Notes: generated by a model not told the origin, from the letters alone. A stretch of DNA of 64,000 nucleotides from Mesorhizobium sp. B2-3-4 (GCF_006442315.1 NZ_VFVY01000003.1:124001-188000); one strand, 5' to 3'. Numbered from the stretch's first letter, positions 1 through 8,703 are shown. Translations and numbers: made by a program.

Positions 1-1
1 A

Positions 2-1297
2 ACCACCGAAGAGGTGAAGAAGCAGACCGAGACGCTGGCCGCCGGACAGGCGCAGCAGGCGGCGCAGACCGAGAAACTGCAGGCGACGACGCAGCAGATC
101 GCGGCTTCGATCGACACCATCGCCAAGGGGTTCGCCCAGCTGGCGGCGCAGGGCGGGGCGATCGCCGAGCCGAAGCGGCCGGACGAATTCTACCACAATG
201 CCCGCGTCTACGAACTATCGGGCGACATGCTCAACGCGCGGCGTTCCTATCTGGCCTTCGCCGGCTTCGACGTCGATGCCATCGACCCCTATACGCGCTT
301 TGCCACGCTGCTGCGCGTGCAGGACGGCAAGGCCGGCGCCCGCGAAGTGTTCGGCCAGCTCGCCGACAAGGGCAAGGCGCTGTCGATCAAGCTGGTGCAC
401 ATCCTGCAGTTCGACGATGCCCAGCGCCTCGACAAGCTCAACGCCTTCGTTGCCGCCAACCCCGATTTCGCGCCCGCCTATTTCCTCAAGGCGCAGGAGT
501 TTTCGGAAGACCGGCTCGGCGTCCAGACGCTGTCCGACAAGCGCAACGAGGCCAAGGCGCTGACCAAATTCGCGTCCTATGAAAAGGATGGCGGGCTGCT
601 CAAATATTTCGTCGACCAGAGAGAGCTCGCCGACTGGCTAGAGCGCAGCCGCAGCCGGCTGGCCGCGCTCGGCGACGTGCTCGACCCCGCCCGCTTCGCG
701 CCGTCGCTGACGCCGATGCGCTCCAATGCCGGCTGGTCGATGACCATCTCGCTGCCGGAACCGGCGACCGGCATTTCCTGGCGCATGGGCAATTCCGGCC
801 CGTTCACCGACACCGGCTTCCTGGCCATGAACGACCAGGCGACCGGCAAGCCGATGCCCAATCCGAGCTTCGAGGTGCCCGACAGCACGCCGGCGGGCAC
901 CATCGCCATCAAATATCTCGACATCAGGAGTCGCGAGGCCGGCCCGTTCGACATCCGCTTCGATCCCGATGCCGCCTTGCAGCAAGGCAACAAGCAGATC
1001 CTCGACCAGTTCTGGACCTCCTGGATCGCCTTCGACGCCAGCGGCAACCATGGCCTGGTCTATTTCACCCAGATGCTGTCCTATCGCTGCGCCATCAAGG
1101 AGGTGCGCTACAGCCTGAACGACGCGGCGTTGGACAAGTCGCTCGATATGCCGCCCTGCGACGCCAAGGACCCCTACGCCATCCCCGACAATTTCCAGCC
1201 CTATTTCAAGGTCGCCGACAGCGTGAAGTCGATGGCGGTGCAGGTCACCTACACCGACGGCACGAAATCGCCGGTGCGGGAGTACAAGCGGCAATAG
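2..1297 (+). CDS. TPR-like hypothetical protein, 5' end outside window
   Basis: The frame is open to the left edge of the window, so the N-terminus is missing; the first GTG at 14 is probably not the real start. The visible part (over 427 residues) opens with a Gln/Ala-rich, coiled-coil-like stretch (about residues 1-45). A helical region with TPR character follows (roughly 55-160; YHNARVYELSGD then NARRSYLAF). A C-terminal region rich in beta strands follows (about 230-427) with no motif I recognise. A secreted or envelope role is possible, but the signal region cannot be seen. The gene ends 15 bases before a rhizobial palindromic repeat. Function unknown. Confidence 0.75.
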   Translation, partial: TTEEVKKQTETLAAGQAQQAAQTEKLQATTQQIAASIDTIAKGFAQLAAQGGAIAEPKRPDEFYHNARVYELSGDMLNARRSYLAFAGFDVDAIDPYTRFATLLRVQDGKAGAREVFGQLADKGKALSIKLVHILQFDDAQRLDKLNAFVAANPDFAPAYFLKAQEFSEDRLGVQTLSDKRNEAKALTKFASYEKDGGLLKYFVDQRELADWLERSRSRLAALGDVLDPARFAPSLTPMRSNAGWSMTISLPEPATGISWRMGNSGPFTDTGFLAMNDQATGKPMPNPSFEVPDSTPAGTIAIKYLDIRSREAGPFDIRFDPDAALQQGNKQILDQFWTSWIAFDASGNHGLVYFTQMLSYRCAIKEVRYSLNDAALDKSLDMPPCDAKDPYAIPDNFQPYFKVADSVKSMAVQVTYTDGTKSPVREYKRQ

Positions 1298-1311
1298 TCC
1301 TCCAGCCTCTT

Positions 1312-1331
1312 TCTCCCCGTTTACGGGGAGG
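1312..1331. repeat. Intergenic palindromic repeat (rhizobial type)
   Basis: CTCCCCGT (1313-1320) and ACGGGGAG (1323-1330) form a perfect 8-bp inverted repeat around TT. The flanking text (a T/C-rich left edge, then a GCCGGCAGGG-type stretch to about 1350) resembles repeats scattered between Mesorhizobium genes. It may also end transcription of the upstream gene. The rest of the gap to 1481 shows no convincing ORF. Confidence 0.5.
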
Positions 1332-1481
1332 AGAAATGCCGGCAGGGCAATGAGGAGCAGCGCCGACCTTCGATAAGCCCGCAACTTCCTGCTCCGCCCG
1401 ACGCAAATTGCCTCCCGCCAGCTTGCACAGCGCGCCAAACAGGTTCTTGTTGGCGCCCAGCAGATTCGGGGTGAGAACGCC

Positions 1482-2585
1482 ATGGATACAGTTACGATCA
1501 AGGCCAGGGGCATTTCGGTTTCGCTCGACCTCACGGTTGGCCATATCGCCGACATGACCGTCGAAAGCGGTGGGCGCCGGCTGAGGCCGCTGCACCGCGC
1601 GCCCTGGGTCGATGCGGGCGAGACGCTGCCTTCAGACTTGCCGCAAGGCACCGTCAGGCTCTCCGGCGACTTTCTGTGCGCGCCGTTTTCGCGCAGCGAC
1701 GTCGAGGAGGCGCCGCTGCATGGCTGGCCGGCCAACAGCGCCTGGGATGTCACCGAAAACGGCGCCACCGACGGTGGCTGGCGGGCCGCCTTCCGGCTGC
1801 GGCACAAGGTGATGGGCGCCAGTGTCGACAAGATTCTCACGCTCGTCGACGATCATCCCTTTCTCTACCAGGAACATGTGTTTTTCGGCGGCCATGGCGC
1901 CATCTCGGTCGCGCATCATCCGATGACTGTGATGAAAGGCGGCGGCAGGCTGGCCTTCTCGCCGAAGCGTTTTGCCGTCACCCCGGCCGATCCGCCGGAG
2001 CCGGATCCGGCGCGCGGCCGCTCCATGCTTGCCTATCCCGGCCGGTCGTCCGACCTCCGGCATTTTCCCGCTGCCGGCGGCGGCACGCTGGACCTCACCG
2101 ACTACCGTATGGAGCATCGGCGCGAGGATTTCCTCACCCTGGTCGAGGCCGACCATGGCGGCACGGGCTGGTCCGCGCTTGCCCGCCAGGCCGAGGACGA
2201 TCTGGTGCTGGTGCTGAAGAACCCGGCCGAACTGCCGGTCACCATGCTTTGGTTCTCGAACGGCGGGCGCGACTACGCGCCCTGGAGCGCCCGTCATCTC
2301 GGCGTGCTCGGCATCGAGGATGGGCGTACCGCGGTTGGCCACGCCGCCTCGCTCGGCGACAACGAGCTGAAGCGCGAAGGCGTGGCGACGGCATTCGCGC
2401 TCGGCGAGGGCCGTAGCGTCTCCTTCCGGCACGTCATCGGCGCCTTGCCGCTGTCGGGGGGCGAACCGCCGCAGGATATCACCGCCGCGGCTGGCCGTCT
2501 GCGGCTGGCTGCCGGCGACGGCTCGGTGCGCGAGCTTGCCTTCGACAGCGATTTCCTGCGCATCGGCCGCCCGGCGGCGGCATAG
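1482..2585 (+). CDS. Galactose mutarotase-like (aldose 1-epimerase-like) protein
   Basis: A 367-residue soluble protein with no signal peptide. The stretch RLSGDFLCAPFSRSD (about 53-68) followed by PLHGWPANSAWDV (about 75-88), and a later HHPMTVMKGGG segment, resemble the sugar-binding face of the aldose 1-epimerase / galactose mutarotase superfold. The His in the HGW motif matches the usual position of a substrate-contacting His in that family. The substrate is not evident. It sits 83 bases before a small P-loop kinase in the same direction, which would suit a sugar or sugar-phosphate step. The family call is an inference from motifs only. Confidence 0.55.
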   Translation: MDTVTIKARGISVSLDLTVGHIADMTVESGGRRLRPLHRAPWVDAGETLPSDLPQGTVRLSGDFLCAPFSRSDVEEAPLHGWPANSAWDVTENGATDGGWRAAFRLRHKVMGASVDKILTLVDDHPFLYQEHVFFGGHGAISVAHHPMTVMKGGGRLAFSPKRFAVTPADPPEPDPARGRSMLAYPGRSSDLRHFPAAGGGTLDLTDYRMEHRREDFLTLVEADHGGTGWSALARQAEDDLVLVLKNPAELPVTMLWFSNGGRDYAPWSARHLGVLGIEDGRTAVGHAASLGDNELKREGVATAFALGEGRSVSFRHVIGALPLSGGEPPQDITAAAGRLRLAAGDGSVRELAFDSDFLRIGRPAAA

Positions 2586-2668
2586 GGAAAAATTGCCCGG
2601 CGGCGGGGGTTTGAAATTTCCGTCAACTGCCGACAAGATGCGTCCCAAATCGCGCGCGGAGAGCCAGA

Positions 2669-3280
2669 ATGTCCGAAATCGCCCACCTCGCCGCCACCAT
2701 CTTCAAGCGCGCTGGCAAGGCAAGCCGTTTCATCGTCGCCATCGCCGGGCCGCCGGGCGCGGGCAAGTCGACGATATCGGCAAGCCTGCATGACCTTTTG
2801 CCGGAAGGCGCGGTGGAGGTCGTGCCCATGGACGGGTTCCACTATGACGACATCGTGCTCAACGCGCGCGGATTGCGCGCGCGAAAGGGCGCCCCGGAAA
2901 CCTTCGATTTTGCAGGCTTCGAGACGCTTTTGAAGCGCATCCGCTCCGGCGAGGACGAGATCGCCATTCCGGTCTTCGACCGAAGCATGGAATTGTCGCG
3001 TGCCGCCGCCGCGATCGTCGGCACGGATACCAAGTTCATCCTGGTCGAGGGCAATTACCTGCTGCTCGACGAGCAGCCCTGGTCGCGGCTCGCCCCGCTG
3101 TTCGATTTCTCGATCTTCGTAGACGTGCCGCGCAACGAGCTCGAGCGCCGCCTGATGGAGCGTTGGCACGATCATGGCCGCTCCGACGCCGACGCGCGCG
3201 CCTGGATCGCCTCCAACGACATGCCCAACATCGAACGCGTGCTGGCACGGCGCCGGGCGGCCGACCTGGTCATTGGTTAA
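2669..3280 (+). CDS. P-loop nucleoside/sugar kinase (uridine kinase / pantothenate kinase-like)
   Basis: 203 residues. Walker A is GPPGAGKST at 27-35. PMDGFHYDD (about 53-61) is the acceptor-binding Asp/His motif typical of the uridine kinase / PanK / phosphoribulokinase group. A Walker-B-like FILVEGNYLLLD follows, and an Arg-rich lid (RNELERRLMERWHDHGRS) closes the active site. This short type is often annotated as nucleoside/nucleotide kinase family; FrcK of the rhizobial fructose transport operon belongs to the same kind. The substrate cannot be told from sequence. Start: ATG preceded by GGAGAG. Confidence 0.75.
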   Translation: MSEIAHLAATIFKRAGKASRFIVAIAGPPGAGKSTISASLHDLLPEGAVEVVPMDGFHYDDIVLNARGLRARKGAPETFDFAGFETLLKRIRSGEDEIAIPVFDRSMELSRAAAAIVGTDTKFILVEGNYLLLDEQPWSRLAPLFDFSIFVDVPRNELERRLMERWHDHGRSDADARAWIASNDMPNIERVLARRRAADLVIG

Positions 3281-3309
3281 CCCCGGTTAATCTTGATTAA
3301 CCCGTTTAA
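3277..3309. promoter_or_regulatory. Phased TTAA array
   Basis: Four TTAA tetramers start at 3277, 3287, 3297 and 3306, that is at 10, 10 and 9 base steps, one helical turn apart. GGTTAATC and GATTAACC (3285-3302) form an inverted repeat. A T-rich run follows (about 3316-3324). It overlaps the 3' end of the kinase gene and precedes the H1-like gene. It could be a regulator array, an AT-rich UP-type element or a weak terminator. Confidence 0.4.
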
Positions 3310-3395
3310 TTTTCGGTATTTTTTGACGGGAACCTTAAGACTTTCAGGTCGTTATCGCCGACGAGGCAATTGTGCCAGAAGAGGGATTCCGTCCG

Positions 3396-3728
3396 ATGGC
3401 AACCAAGGCAAGAAAGCCCGCCAAGGCTAAGCAAACCCAACCGAAAGCAACACAGTCGAAGACTGGAGCCGGCCCGGCGATTGCCCAGCGCTCCAAGGAC
3501 GCCAAGCCTTCCTTCGGCAAGGCGCCGCCGAAAAAAGTCGTGCCCGGTGCCGCAGCGAAATTGGCCGCCAAGCCCGCTCAGGCACGCAAGCCGGCCGCAG
3601 CCGGCAGCTCGAAGGTCCGCACGGCAGCCAACATTGCCGCCGGCGCGGTCGTGGCCACGGCGCGAGGCGTGGCATCCCTTGCCGCCTCCGTGGTCGGCAA
3701 GAGCGGCGCCAAGGCGAAAACCAAATAG
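3396..3728 (+). CDS. Lys/Ala-rich histone H1-like small protein
   Basis: 110 residues from ATG 3396, chosen because GAGGG lies 10 bases upstream; an in-frame GTG at 3372 is the alternative. The first 75 residues are almost only Lys, Ala, Pro, Gln and Thr in repeated KPAKAK/KPAAA patterns. They resemble the C-terminal tail of histone H1 and bacterial HU/H1-like proteins. A short apolar helix (AANIAAGAVVATARGVASLAASVVG) precedes a basic end. A nucleic-acid-binding or nucleoid role is plausible but not shown. The phased TTAA array lies just upstream. Confidence 0.6.
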   Translation: MATKARKPAKAKQTQPKATQSKTGAGPAIAQRSKDAKPSFGKAPPKKVVPGAAAKLAAKPAQARKPAAAGSSKVRTAANIAAGAVVATARGVASLAASVVGKSGAKAKTK

Positions 3729-3747
3729 GGCGCTTCTACCGGCCGTT

Positions 3748-4452
3748 TCATGCCTTCGCCGGAATGGTCAGGCCCTTCTGCACCGCCGGCCGTGCCAGGC
3801 CGCGCTCCAGCCACGCCGCCAGATTGGCGAAATCGTCGAAGCCGACCAGTTCGCGCGCCTCGTAGAAGCCGATCAGGTTCCGCACCCAGCCGAGCAGCGA
3901 GATGTCGGCGATCGTGTAGTCATTGTCCATGATCCACTTGCGGCCCTTCAGCCGGACGTCGAGAACGCCGAGCAGGCGGTGCGATTCGTCGCGATAACGT
4001 TCCAGCGGCCGCTTGTCGGCGATCTCGCGGCCGGCGAATTTATGGAAGAAGCCGACCTGGCCGAACATCGGCCCGACCGCCGCCATCTGGAAGAACACCC
4101 ACTGGATCGTCTCGTAGCGCCGCGCCGCGTCGAGCGGCATGAGCAGCCCGGTCTTTTCGGCGAGATAGACCAGGATGGCGCCGGATTCGAACAGGCCGAT
4201 CGGCTTGCCGTCAGGGCCGTTGGGGTCGATGATCGCCGGGATCTTGCCATTGGGGTTGAGCGACAGGAATTCCGGGGTCCAGCTCTCGTTCTTGCCGATG
4301 TTGATCAGGTGCGGCTCGTAAGGCAGGCCCAGTTCCTCCAGGGCGATCGACACCTTCACCCCGTTCGGTGTCGTCGCCGAATAGAGTTGGATGTGGTCCG
4401 GATGCTTGGCCGGCCAGCGGGTTGCGATCGGAAAGGCGGACAGGTCGGCCAT
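3748..4452 (-). CDS. Glutathione S-transferase, disulfide-bond oxidoreductase type (YfcG-like)
   Basis: 234 residues. The N-terminal thioredoxin-fold domain (about 1-95) carries TPNGVKVSIALEELGLPYE and the glutathione-binding NPNGKIPAI plus FESGAILVYLAEKTG. The C-terminal helical domain contains GRKWIMDNDYTIADISLLGW. The TPNG motif near the catalytic end is typical of the YfcG/Ure2-like nu-class, which reduces disulfides with two glutathiones. The start at 4452 is preferred over 4512 because AGGAG lies 6 bases ahead and the protein then begins at the fold. It is convergent with the H1-like gene. Confidence 0.85.
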   Translation of the reverse strand: MADLSAFPIATRWPAKHPDHIQLYSATTPNGVKVSIALEELGLPYEPHLINIGKNESWTPEFLSLNPNGKIPAIIDPNGPDGKPIGLFESGAILVYLAEKTGLLMPLDAARRYETIQWVFFQMAAVGPMFGQVGFFHKFAGREIADKRPLERYRDESHRLLGVLDVRLKGRKWIMDNDYTIADISLLGWVRNLIGFYEARELVGFDDFANLAAWLERGLARPAVQKGLTIPAKA

Positions 4453-4616
4453 CGGGAACTCCTGGGCGGGGGGGATTCGCGCCAGATGGCGCGGGATTGG
4501 CGGGTAGGCCAAGAATTAGGCCCGCGGCCCGGCGCAATCAATATGGCGGCGACGGTTTCACCCTGGACGGACAGTCAACCGATTCGGGATCCCGGCAGAT
4601 CAGGCTGCGGCCCCCC

Positions 4617-4650
4617 GGGCGGTGGCGACCGCCGGGCGGTAGTGACCGCC
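4617..4650. repeat. Two tandem 17-bp palindromic units, likely terminator
   Basis: The unit GGGCGGTnnnGACCGCC occurs twice back to back (4617-4633 and 4634-4650), and each copy can fold on itself. An outer pair, GATCCCGG (4588-4595) and CCGGGATC (4649-4656), encloses both and touches the stop codon of the ketosynthase gene. It probably marks the 3' end of that transcript. No U-tract follows on the minus strand. Confidence 0.5.
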
Positions 4651-4654
4651 GGGA

Positions 4655-5863
4655 TCAGATCGCCTTGAAGGCCAGCACCGCATTGGTGCCGCCGAAGGCG
4701 AAGCCATTGCTGATGGCGGCGCGCACCTTGCGCTCGCGCGCGACATTGGGGGTCACGTCGAGATCGCAGTCGGGATCGGGCTCGCGGTAGTTCGCTGTTG
4801 GCGGCACGATGCCTTCGCGGATCGCCATGACGCAGGCGATCATCTCCAGGCCGCCGGAGGCGCCCAGGCAATGCGCATGCATCGACTTGGTCGAGGAGAC
4901 GGACAGCGCGCGCGCATGCTCGCCGAAGACGCGCTTGATTGCATTGGTCTCGATCTGGTCGTTGGCCTTGGTGCCGGTGCCGTGGGCATTGAGATAGTCG
5001 ACATCTTCGGGATTGAGCCCGGCATCGGCGAGGCAAAAACGCATCGCGGCTTCCGGTCCCTCGACAGTCGGCGCGACGATGTCGGAGGCATCGGCCGAAA
5101 GACCGGCGCCGGCGATTTCAGCCAGGATGGTGGCGCCGCGCGCCATCGCATGGTCGTAGCTTTCCAGAACCGCCATGCCGGCGCCCTCGCCCAGCACCAG
5201 GCCCTGGCGGTCGGCCGAGAACGGCCTGCAGGTGTCGGGTGACAGCACGCGCAACGCCTCCCAGCCCTTGAGCACGCCCCAAACGAGGGGCGCCTCGGCG
5301 CCGCCGGCGACCATGACATCGGCGCGGCCGAGTCTGATCTGGTCGACCGCCGAAGCAATGGCATGATTGGCCGATGAACAGGCCGAAGTGACGCCGAACA
5401 CCGGTCCGCGCAGGCCAAGATGCATGCTGACCTGGCCGGCGGCGGCGCCCGGCATGACCCTGGGAACAGTGAAGATACCGGCGCGATTCTTGCCTTCGAT
5501 CAGGATGGCGCGATAGTTCTCCTCGACCGTCTCGAAGCCGCAGACGCCGATGCCGACGACGGTTCCCATCCGATAGGTATTGTCCGCATGCGGGGCCAAT
5601 CCGGATTGCCGCATGGCTTCGCGCGCCGCTATCACCGCCAGCAGGCTGAAGCGGTCCATCGACACCAGTTGCCTGCGCTCGATGCCATGATCGGGCAGCA
5701 CCTTGATTTCGCAACCGGTCTTGACCTTCAGCTCACTCTGGAAATCGCTGCCGATAGGGCCGATCGCCGAACGCCCGGCGCGCATTTCGCCCCAGATTGC
5801 CGGCACATCGGTGCCGAGCCCGCATAGCCCGCCAAGGCCGGTGATGACGACGCGTTTTTGCAT
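4655..5863 (-). CDS. NodE-like beta-ketoacyl-ACP synthase
   Basis: 402 residues from MQKRVVITG; the upstream in-frame start at 5884 would overlap the ACP gene. This is a decarboxylating KAS II-type condensing enzyme. Cys162 (TSACSSANH) is the acyl-accepting nucleophile, and His294 (NAHGTGT) and His331 ([11 protein letters not shown]) complete the Cys-His-His triad. The usual Gly before the second His is Ala. Stretches such as [29 protein letters not shown] and [18 protein letters not shown] match what I recall of NodE, which makes unsaturated acyl chains for Nod factors, more closely than FabF. It lies directly behind a NodF-like ACP, with which it presumably works. No nodA, B or C is in the window. 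Confidence 0.85.
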   Translation of the reverse strand: MQKRVVITGLGGLCGLGTDVPAIWGEMRAGRSAIGPIGSDFQSELKVKTGCEIKVLPDHGIERRQLVSMDRFSLLAVIAAREAMRQSGLAPHADNTYRMGTVVGIGVCGFETVEENYRAILIEGKNRAGIFTVPRVMPGAAAGQVSMHLGLRGPVFGVTSACSSANHAIASAVDQIRLGRADVMVAGGAEAPLVWGVLKGWEALRVLSPDTCRPFSADRQGLVLGEGAGMAVLESYDHAMARGATILAEIAGAGLSADASDIVAPTVEGPEAAMRFCLADAGLNPEDVDYLNAHGTGTKANDQIETNAIKRVFGEHARALSVSSTKSMHAHCLGASGGLEMIACVMAIREGIVPPTANYREPDPDCDLDVTPNVARERKVRAAISNGFAFGGTNAVLAFKAI

Positions 5864-5867
5864 TCGG

Positions 5868-6122
5868 TCAGGCTTTTTTCGCAATCAGCGCGCCAACGGC
5901 CTCGACCATGTCGCCGACATTCTTCAGATTGCTCCAGGCATCGACCGTGTTCATCTCGATCTCGATGCCATATTGCTCCTCGAGATCGAAGATGATCTCG
6001 GTCAGCTCCAGCGAATGGATGCCGAGCGCCGTCAATTCCGTGCTGGTCGTGATTTCCTCACCGCCCGGCTCCGCATGGGCCTTGATCTTCTCGATGATGT
6101 CCGTTGCCAGCTGGTCAGCCAT
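5868..6122 (-). CDS. NodF-like acyl carrier protein
   Basis: 84 residues, the size of an ACP. The 4'-phosphopantetheine site is Ser37 in [11 protein letters not shown]. The residue before it is His36 (codon CAT), whereas ACPs nearly always have Asp (DSL). The C-terminal half, [16 protein letters not shown] then NVGDMVEAV, closely resembles NodF rather than housekeeping AcpP. It would carry the growing chain for the ketosynthase encoded 4 bases downstream. GGGGAAGAAA upstream of the ATG serves as ribosome site. It is divergent from ureD. Confidence 0.85.
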   Translation of the reverse strand: MADQLATDIIEKIKAHAEPGGEEITTSTELTALGIHSLELTEIIFDLEEQYGIEIEMNTVDAWSNLKNVGDMVEAVGALIAKKA

Positions 6123-6324
6123 TCGGTTTCTTCCCCACTTTGTCGTTTCCCGACGCCAACTGAACAGCGCCTTGTTGTCCTCGATATCAGGCCGCGATCG
6201 TCGCCTTATACCCCCGCCAAGCGTCGCCTGACCGTATCGAGGTGGCTCCCTCTATAGAAACGGAAACGCCATCAAGCAACAAGCTATATATCGACAAAAC
6301 CGCCGCAGTGCTTAACCTGACGGC
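6123..6324. other. Divergent intergenic region between NodF-like gene and ureD
   Basis: 202 bases that must hold promoters for both directions. An AT-rich patch, GCTATATAT (about 6282-6290), is the likeliest promoter core. I searched the strand ahead of the ACP gene for a nod box and found no match to the conserved ATC-containing inverted repeats. No ORF is apparent. Confidence 0.4.
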
Positions 6325-7167
6325 GTGGATACGATCGAATATACCAAGTTTTCGGGCCAAAAGGCCCAGCGCGCGGCGGGCAAGGCACAGCTTGGCTGTG
6401 TCGGCATCGACGGCCGTACGCGGCTGCGGCGCCTCTATCAGGACGGCTCCGCCAAGATAAGGCTGCCGGCGGTTTCGGCCGGCCCGCTGGAGGCCGTGCT
6501 GATCAACACCGCCGGCGGGCTGACCGGCGGCGACCGCCTCGGCTGGGATGTCGACGTCGGCGCGCATGCCAGCGCCGCAGTGACAACCCAGGCTTGCGAA
6601 AAAGTCTATCGCGCCGCATCCGACCATGCCGAAGTCCGGGTCAGGCTGACCGTCGGCGAGAACGGCAGCATTGCCTGGCTGCCGCAGGAAACCATCGTCT
6701 TCGACCGCGCCGCCTTTGCCCGCACGCTCGATGTCGAGCTTGCCGCCGGCGCCGAGGCGCTGGTGCTGGAAGCGGCCGTCTTCGGCCGCCTGGCCATGGG
6801 CGAACGTGCCGCACAGGGCACTTTTCGCGACCGCTGGCGCATCCGCAAGGAGGGAGCCCTCATCCATGCCGAGGATTTCCGCATCGGACCTGCCATCGCC
6901 GACACCCTGGCGCGACCGGCGATATCGGGTGGGGCGATCGCCGTGGCGACGCTGCTGCTGGTGTCGCCGCGCGCGCAAGCCCTGCTCGAACCGGTCCGCG
7001 AGATCGTCGGCGACCAGGGGGGCGCCAGCGCCTGGACCGTGAAGGCATCTGGCAAGCTTCTTGCGAGGCTTTACGCCGAGGACGGCTACCAGCTGCGCCG
7101 GCGGCTGGTTCCGCTCGTCGGATTGCTCAACGGAAAGGCCGGACTGCCCAAATTATGGTCACTGTGA
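6325..7167 (+). CDS. ureD: Urease accessory protein UreD
   Basis: 280 residues, usual length for UreD (UreH). The scaffold protein recruits UreF and UreG to apo-urease for nickel insertion in the cytoplasm. Family marks include [20 protein letters not shown] (about 60-79), [11 protein letters not shown] (about 87-97) and a [16 protein letters not shown] segment. The GTG start at 6325 is the only start after the in-frame stop at 6313. No strong ribosome site is seen. First gene of the urease operon; 43 bases to ureA. Confidence 0.95.
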   Translation: MDTIEYTKFSGQKAQRAAGKAQLGCVGIDGRTRLRRLYQDGSAKIRLPAVSAGPLEAVLINTAGGLTGGDRLGWDVDVGAHASAAVTTQACEKVYRAASDHAEVRVRLTVGENGSIAWLPQETIVFDRAAFARTLDVELAAGAEALVLEAAVFGRLAMGERAAQGTFRDRWRIRKEGALIHAEDFRIGPAIADTLARPAISGGAIAVATLLLVSPRAQALLEPVREIVGDQGGASAWTVKASGKLLARLYAEDGYQLRRRLVPLVGLLNGKAGLPKLWSL

Positions 7168-7210
7168 CTGTGTCCGCATCATTTCAGCCCACATCATTTC
7201 AGGAAGAAGC

Positions 7211-7513
7211 ATGAATCTGACGCCAAGGGAAAAGGACAAGCTGCTGATCGCGATGGCGGCGGTCGTGGCGCGCAAGCGGCTGGAACGCGGCGTCAAGCTC
7301 AACCATCCCGAAGCCATCGCCCTGATCACCGATTTCGTCGTCGAGGGCGCGCGCGACGGCCGCCCAGTGGCCGAGCTGATGGAGGCCGGCGCCCACGTCG
7401 TCAGCCGCGCGCAGGTGATGGCAGGCATCGCCGAGATGATCCATGATGTCCAGGTTGAAGCGACCTTTCCCGATGGCACCAAGCTGGTGACCGTGCACGA
7501 ACCGATCCGGTGA
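7211..7513 (+). CDS. ureA: Urease subunit gamma
   Basis: 100 residues, the standard size of a separate UreA. It begins [17 protein letters not shown] and contains [21 protein letters not shown] and the C-terminal [14 protein letters not shown], all characteristic. It forms the (UreABC)3 complex that hydrolyses urea to ammonia and carbamate. AGGAAG lies just upstream of the ATG; an in-frame start at 7061 lies inside ureD and is not used. Cotranscribed with ureD and the DUF1272 gene. Confidence 0.97.
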   Translation: MNLTPREKDKLLIAMAAVVARKRLERGVKLNHPEAIALITDFVVEGARDGRPVAELMEAGAHVVSRAQVMAGIAEMIHDVQVEATFPDGTKLVTVHEPIR

Positions 7514-7523
7514 GGAGAGAGAA

Positions 7524-7778
7524 ATGCTGGAACTGCGCCCAAACTGCGAATGCTGCGACAAGGATTTGCCACCGGACGCCCGCGAAGCGCTGATCTGCAC
7601 CTTCGAGTGCACCTTTTGCGCCGGCTGCGTCGAAAACGTCCTGGGGGGCGTCTGCCCGAACTGCGGCGGCGATTTTACGGCCCGGCCGATTCGTCCCGCC
7701 GCGATGCTGAAGAAATATCCGGCTTCGACCAAACGCGTGCTCAAGGCCGAGGGCTGCGGCCCGGCCAAGGCGGCGTGA
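7524..7778 (+). CDS. DUF1272 zinc-ribbon-like small protein
   Basis: 84 residues with nine Cys in the first 47 (positions 8, 10, 11, 25, 29, 32, 35, 44, 47), a pattern of paired metal-binding knuckles. The family (DUF1272) has no established function. The gene lies 10 bases after ureA with its own GAGGAGAG ribosome site, so it is part of the operon. A metal-binding or metal-sensing role beside nickel enzymes is an inference. Confidence 0.85.
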   Translation: MLELRPNCECCDKDLPPDAREALICTFECTFCAGCVENVLGGVCPNCGGDFTARPIRPAAMLKKYPASTKRVLKAEGCGPAKAA

Positions 7779-7803
7779 CACCCAAAACGAAAGGCCAAGT
7801 AAG

Positions 7804-8391
7804 ATGATACCTGTCAAACGCCTGTGCCTCTCGGCGGTGCTGCTCGTGGCGGCGGCCATGCCCGCCCATGCTCATGTCGGCATCGACACCACATCCTCGT
7901 TCACCGCCGGCTTCATGCATCCCTTGTCCGGCCTCGACCACGTGACCGTGATGATCGCAGTCGGCCTGTGGGCGGCATTGAAGGGCGGCAGGGCGGTCTT
8001 GGCCTGGCCGGCGGCCTTTGTCGGCGTCATGCTTGGCGGCGCGGCCCTCGGTATGGCGCATGTGCCGATGCCCTTCGTCGAGCCAGGCATACTGGCCTCC
8101 GTCGTGGTGCTCGGGCTGCTGGTGGCGCTGGCGGCCGATCTGCCGGTTTCGGCCGGCATCGCCATCATCGGTCTGTTCGCGCTTTTCCATGGTCATGCGC
8201 ATGGCACGGAAGTGCCCGAAAACGCCGGCGGGCTCGAATACATGGCCGGCTTTGCCATCGCCACCGTGCTGCTCCATGCCGTCGGCATCGCCGCCGGGCT
8301 TGGCCTTGGCGTGCGGTTCCGCGGTTTGGCCCGCATCGCCGGTGCCACCTGCGCGGCGGTCGGCATTGGCCTCGCCTTCGGCGTCGTGTGA
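7804..8391 (+). CDS. ureJ: HupE/UreJ-family nickel-uptake membrane protein
   Basis: 195 residues. A signal peptide-like start (to about residue 23, PAHA) is followed by His-Val-Gly and about six membrane helices. The family motif HPLSGLDHVTVMIAVGLWA (about 39-57) and a second His cluster, FHGHAHG (about 128-134), are present; HupE proteins use these for nickel passage. UreJ/HupE supplies nickel across the inner membrane, which fits its place between ureA and ureB. Seven bases separate it from ureB. Confidence 0.9.
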   Translation: MIPVKRLCLSAVLLVAAAMPAHAHVGIDTTSSFTAGFMHPLSGLDHVTVMIAVGLWAALKGGRAVLAWPAAFVGVMLGGAALGMAHVPMPFVEPGILASVVVLGLLVALAADLPVSAGIAIIGLFALFHGHAHGTEVPENAGGLEYMAGFAIATVLLHAVGIAAGLGLGVRFRGLARIAGATCAAVGIGLAFGVV

Positions 8392-8397
8392 GGCCAG

Positions 8398-8703
8398 ATG
8401 ATCCCCGGCGAAATCATCCCCGCCCAAGGCGAGATCGAGCTCAACAAGGGCCTGCCGACCGTCACCCTGAAGGTCGCCAACAGCGGCGACCGGCCGATCC
8501 AGGTCGGCAGCCACTATCACTTCTTCGAAACCAATGAGGGGCTGAAATTCGACCGGGAACGCGCGCGCGGCATGCGCCTCGACATCGCAGCCGGCACCGC
8601 CACGCGCTTCGAGCCGGGTCAGGAGCGGGACGTCACGCTGGTGCCGCTCGGCGGCAATCGCGAGGTCTACGGCTTCCAGCAGAAGGTGATGGGCAAGCTG
8701 TGA
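8398..8703 (+). CDS. ureB: Urease subunit beta
   Basis: 101 residues. It starts [16 protein letters not shown] and carries [11 protein letters not shown] (36-46), the conserved UreB stretch. [23 protein letters not shown] follows in short segments typical of the family. It packs between UreA and UreC. The next gene on this strand is ureC, 1.2 kb away, because two antisense genes intervene. Confidence 0.97.
   Translation: MIPGEIIPAQGEIELNKGLPTVTLKVANSGDRPIQVGSHYHFFETNEGLKFDRERARGMRLDIAAGTATRFEPGQERDVTLVPLGGNREVYGFQQKVMGKL

Noticed and set aside
3277-3309. CtrA binding sites
   Set aside because: CtrA needs TTAA-N7-TTAA; the spacers here are 6, 6 and 5.
3370-4668. 432-residue plus-strand frame over the H1-like gene and the minus-strand GST gene
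   Set aside because: It covers a clear GST on the other strand, and its own product is low-complexity.
6123-6324. Possible nod box ahead of the NodF-like gene
   Set aside because: The conserved ATC-containing elements and spacing of nod boxes are not found on either strand.
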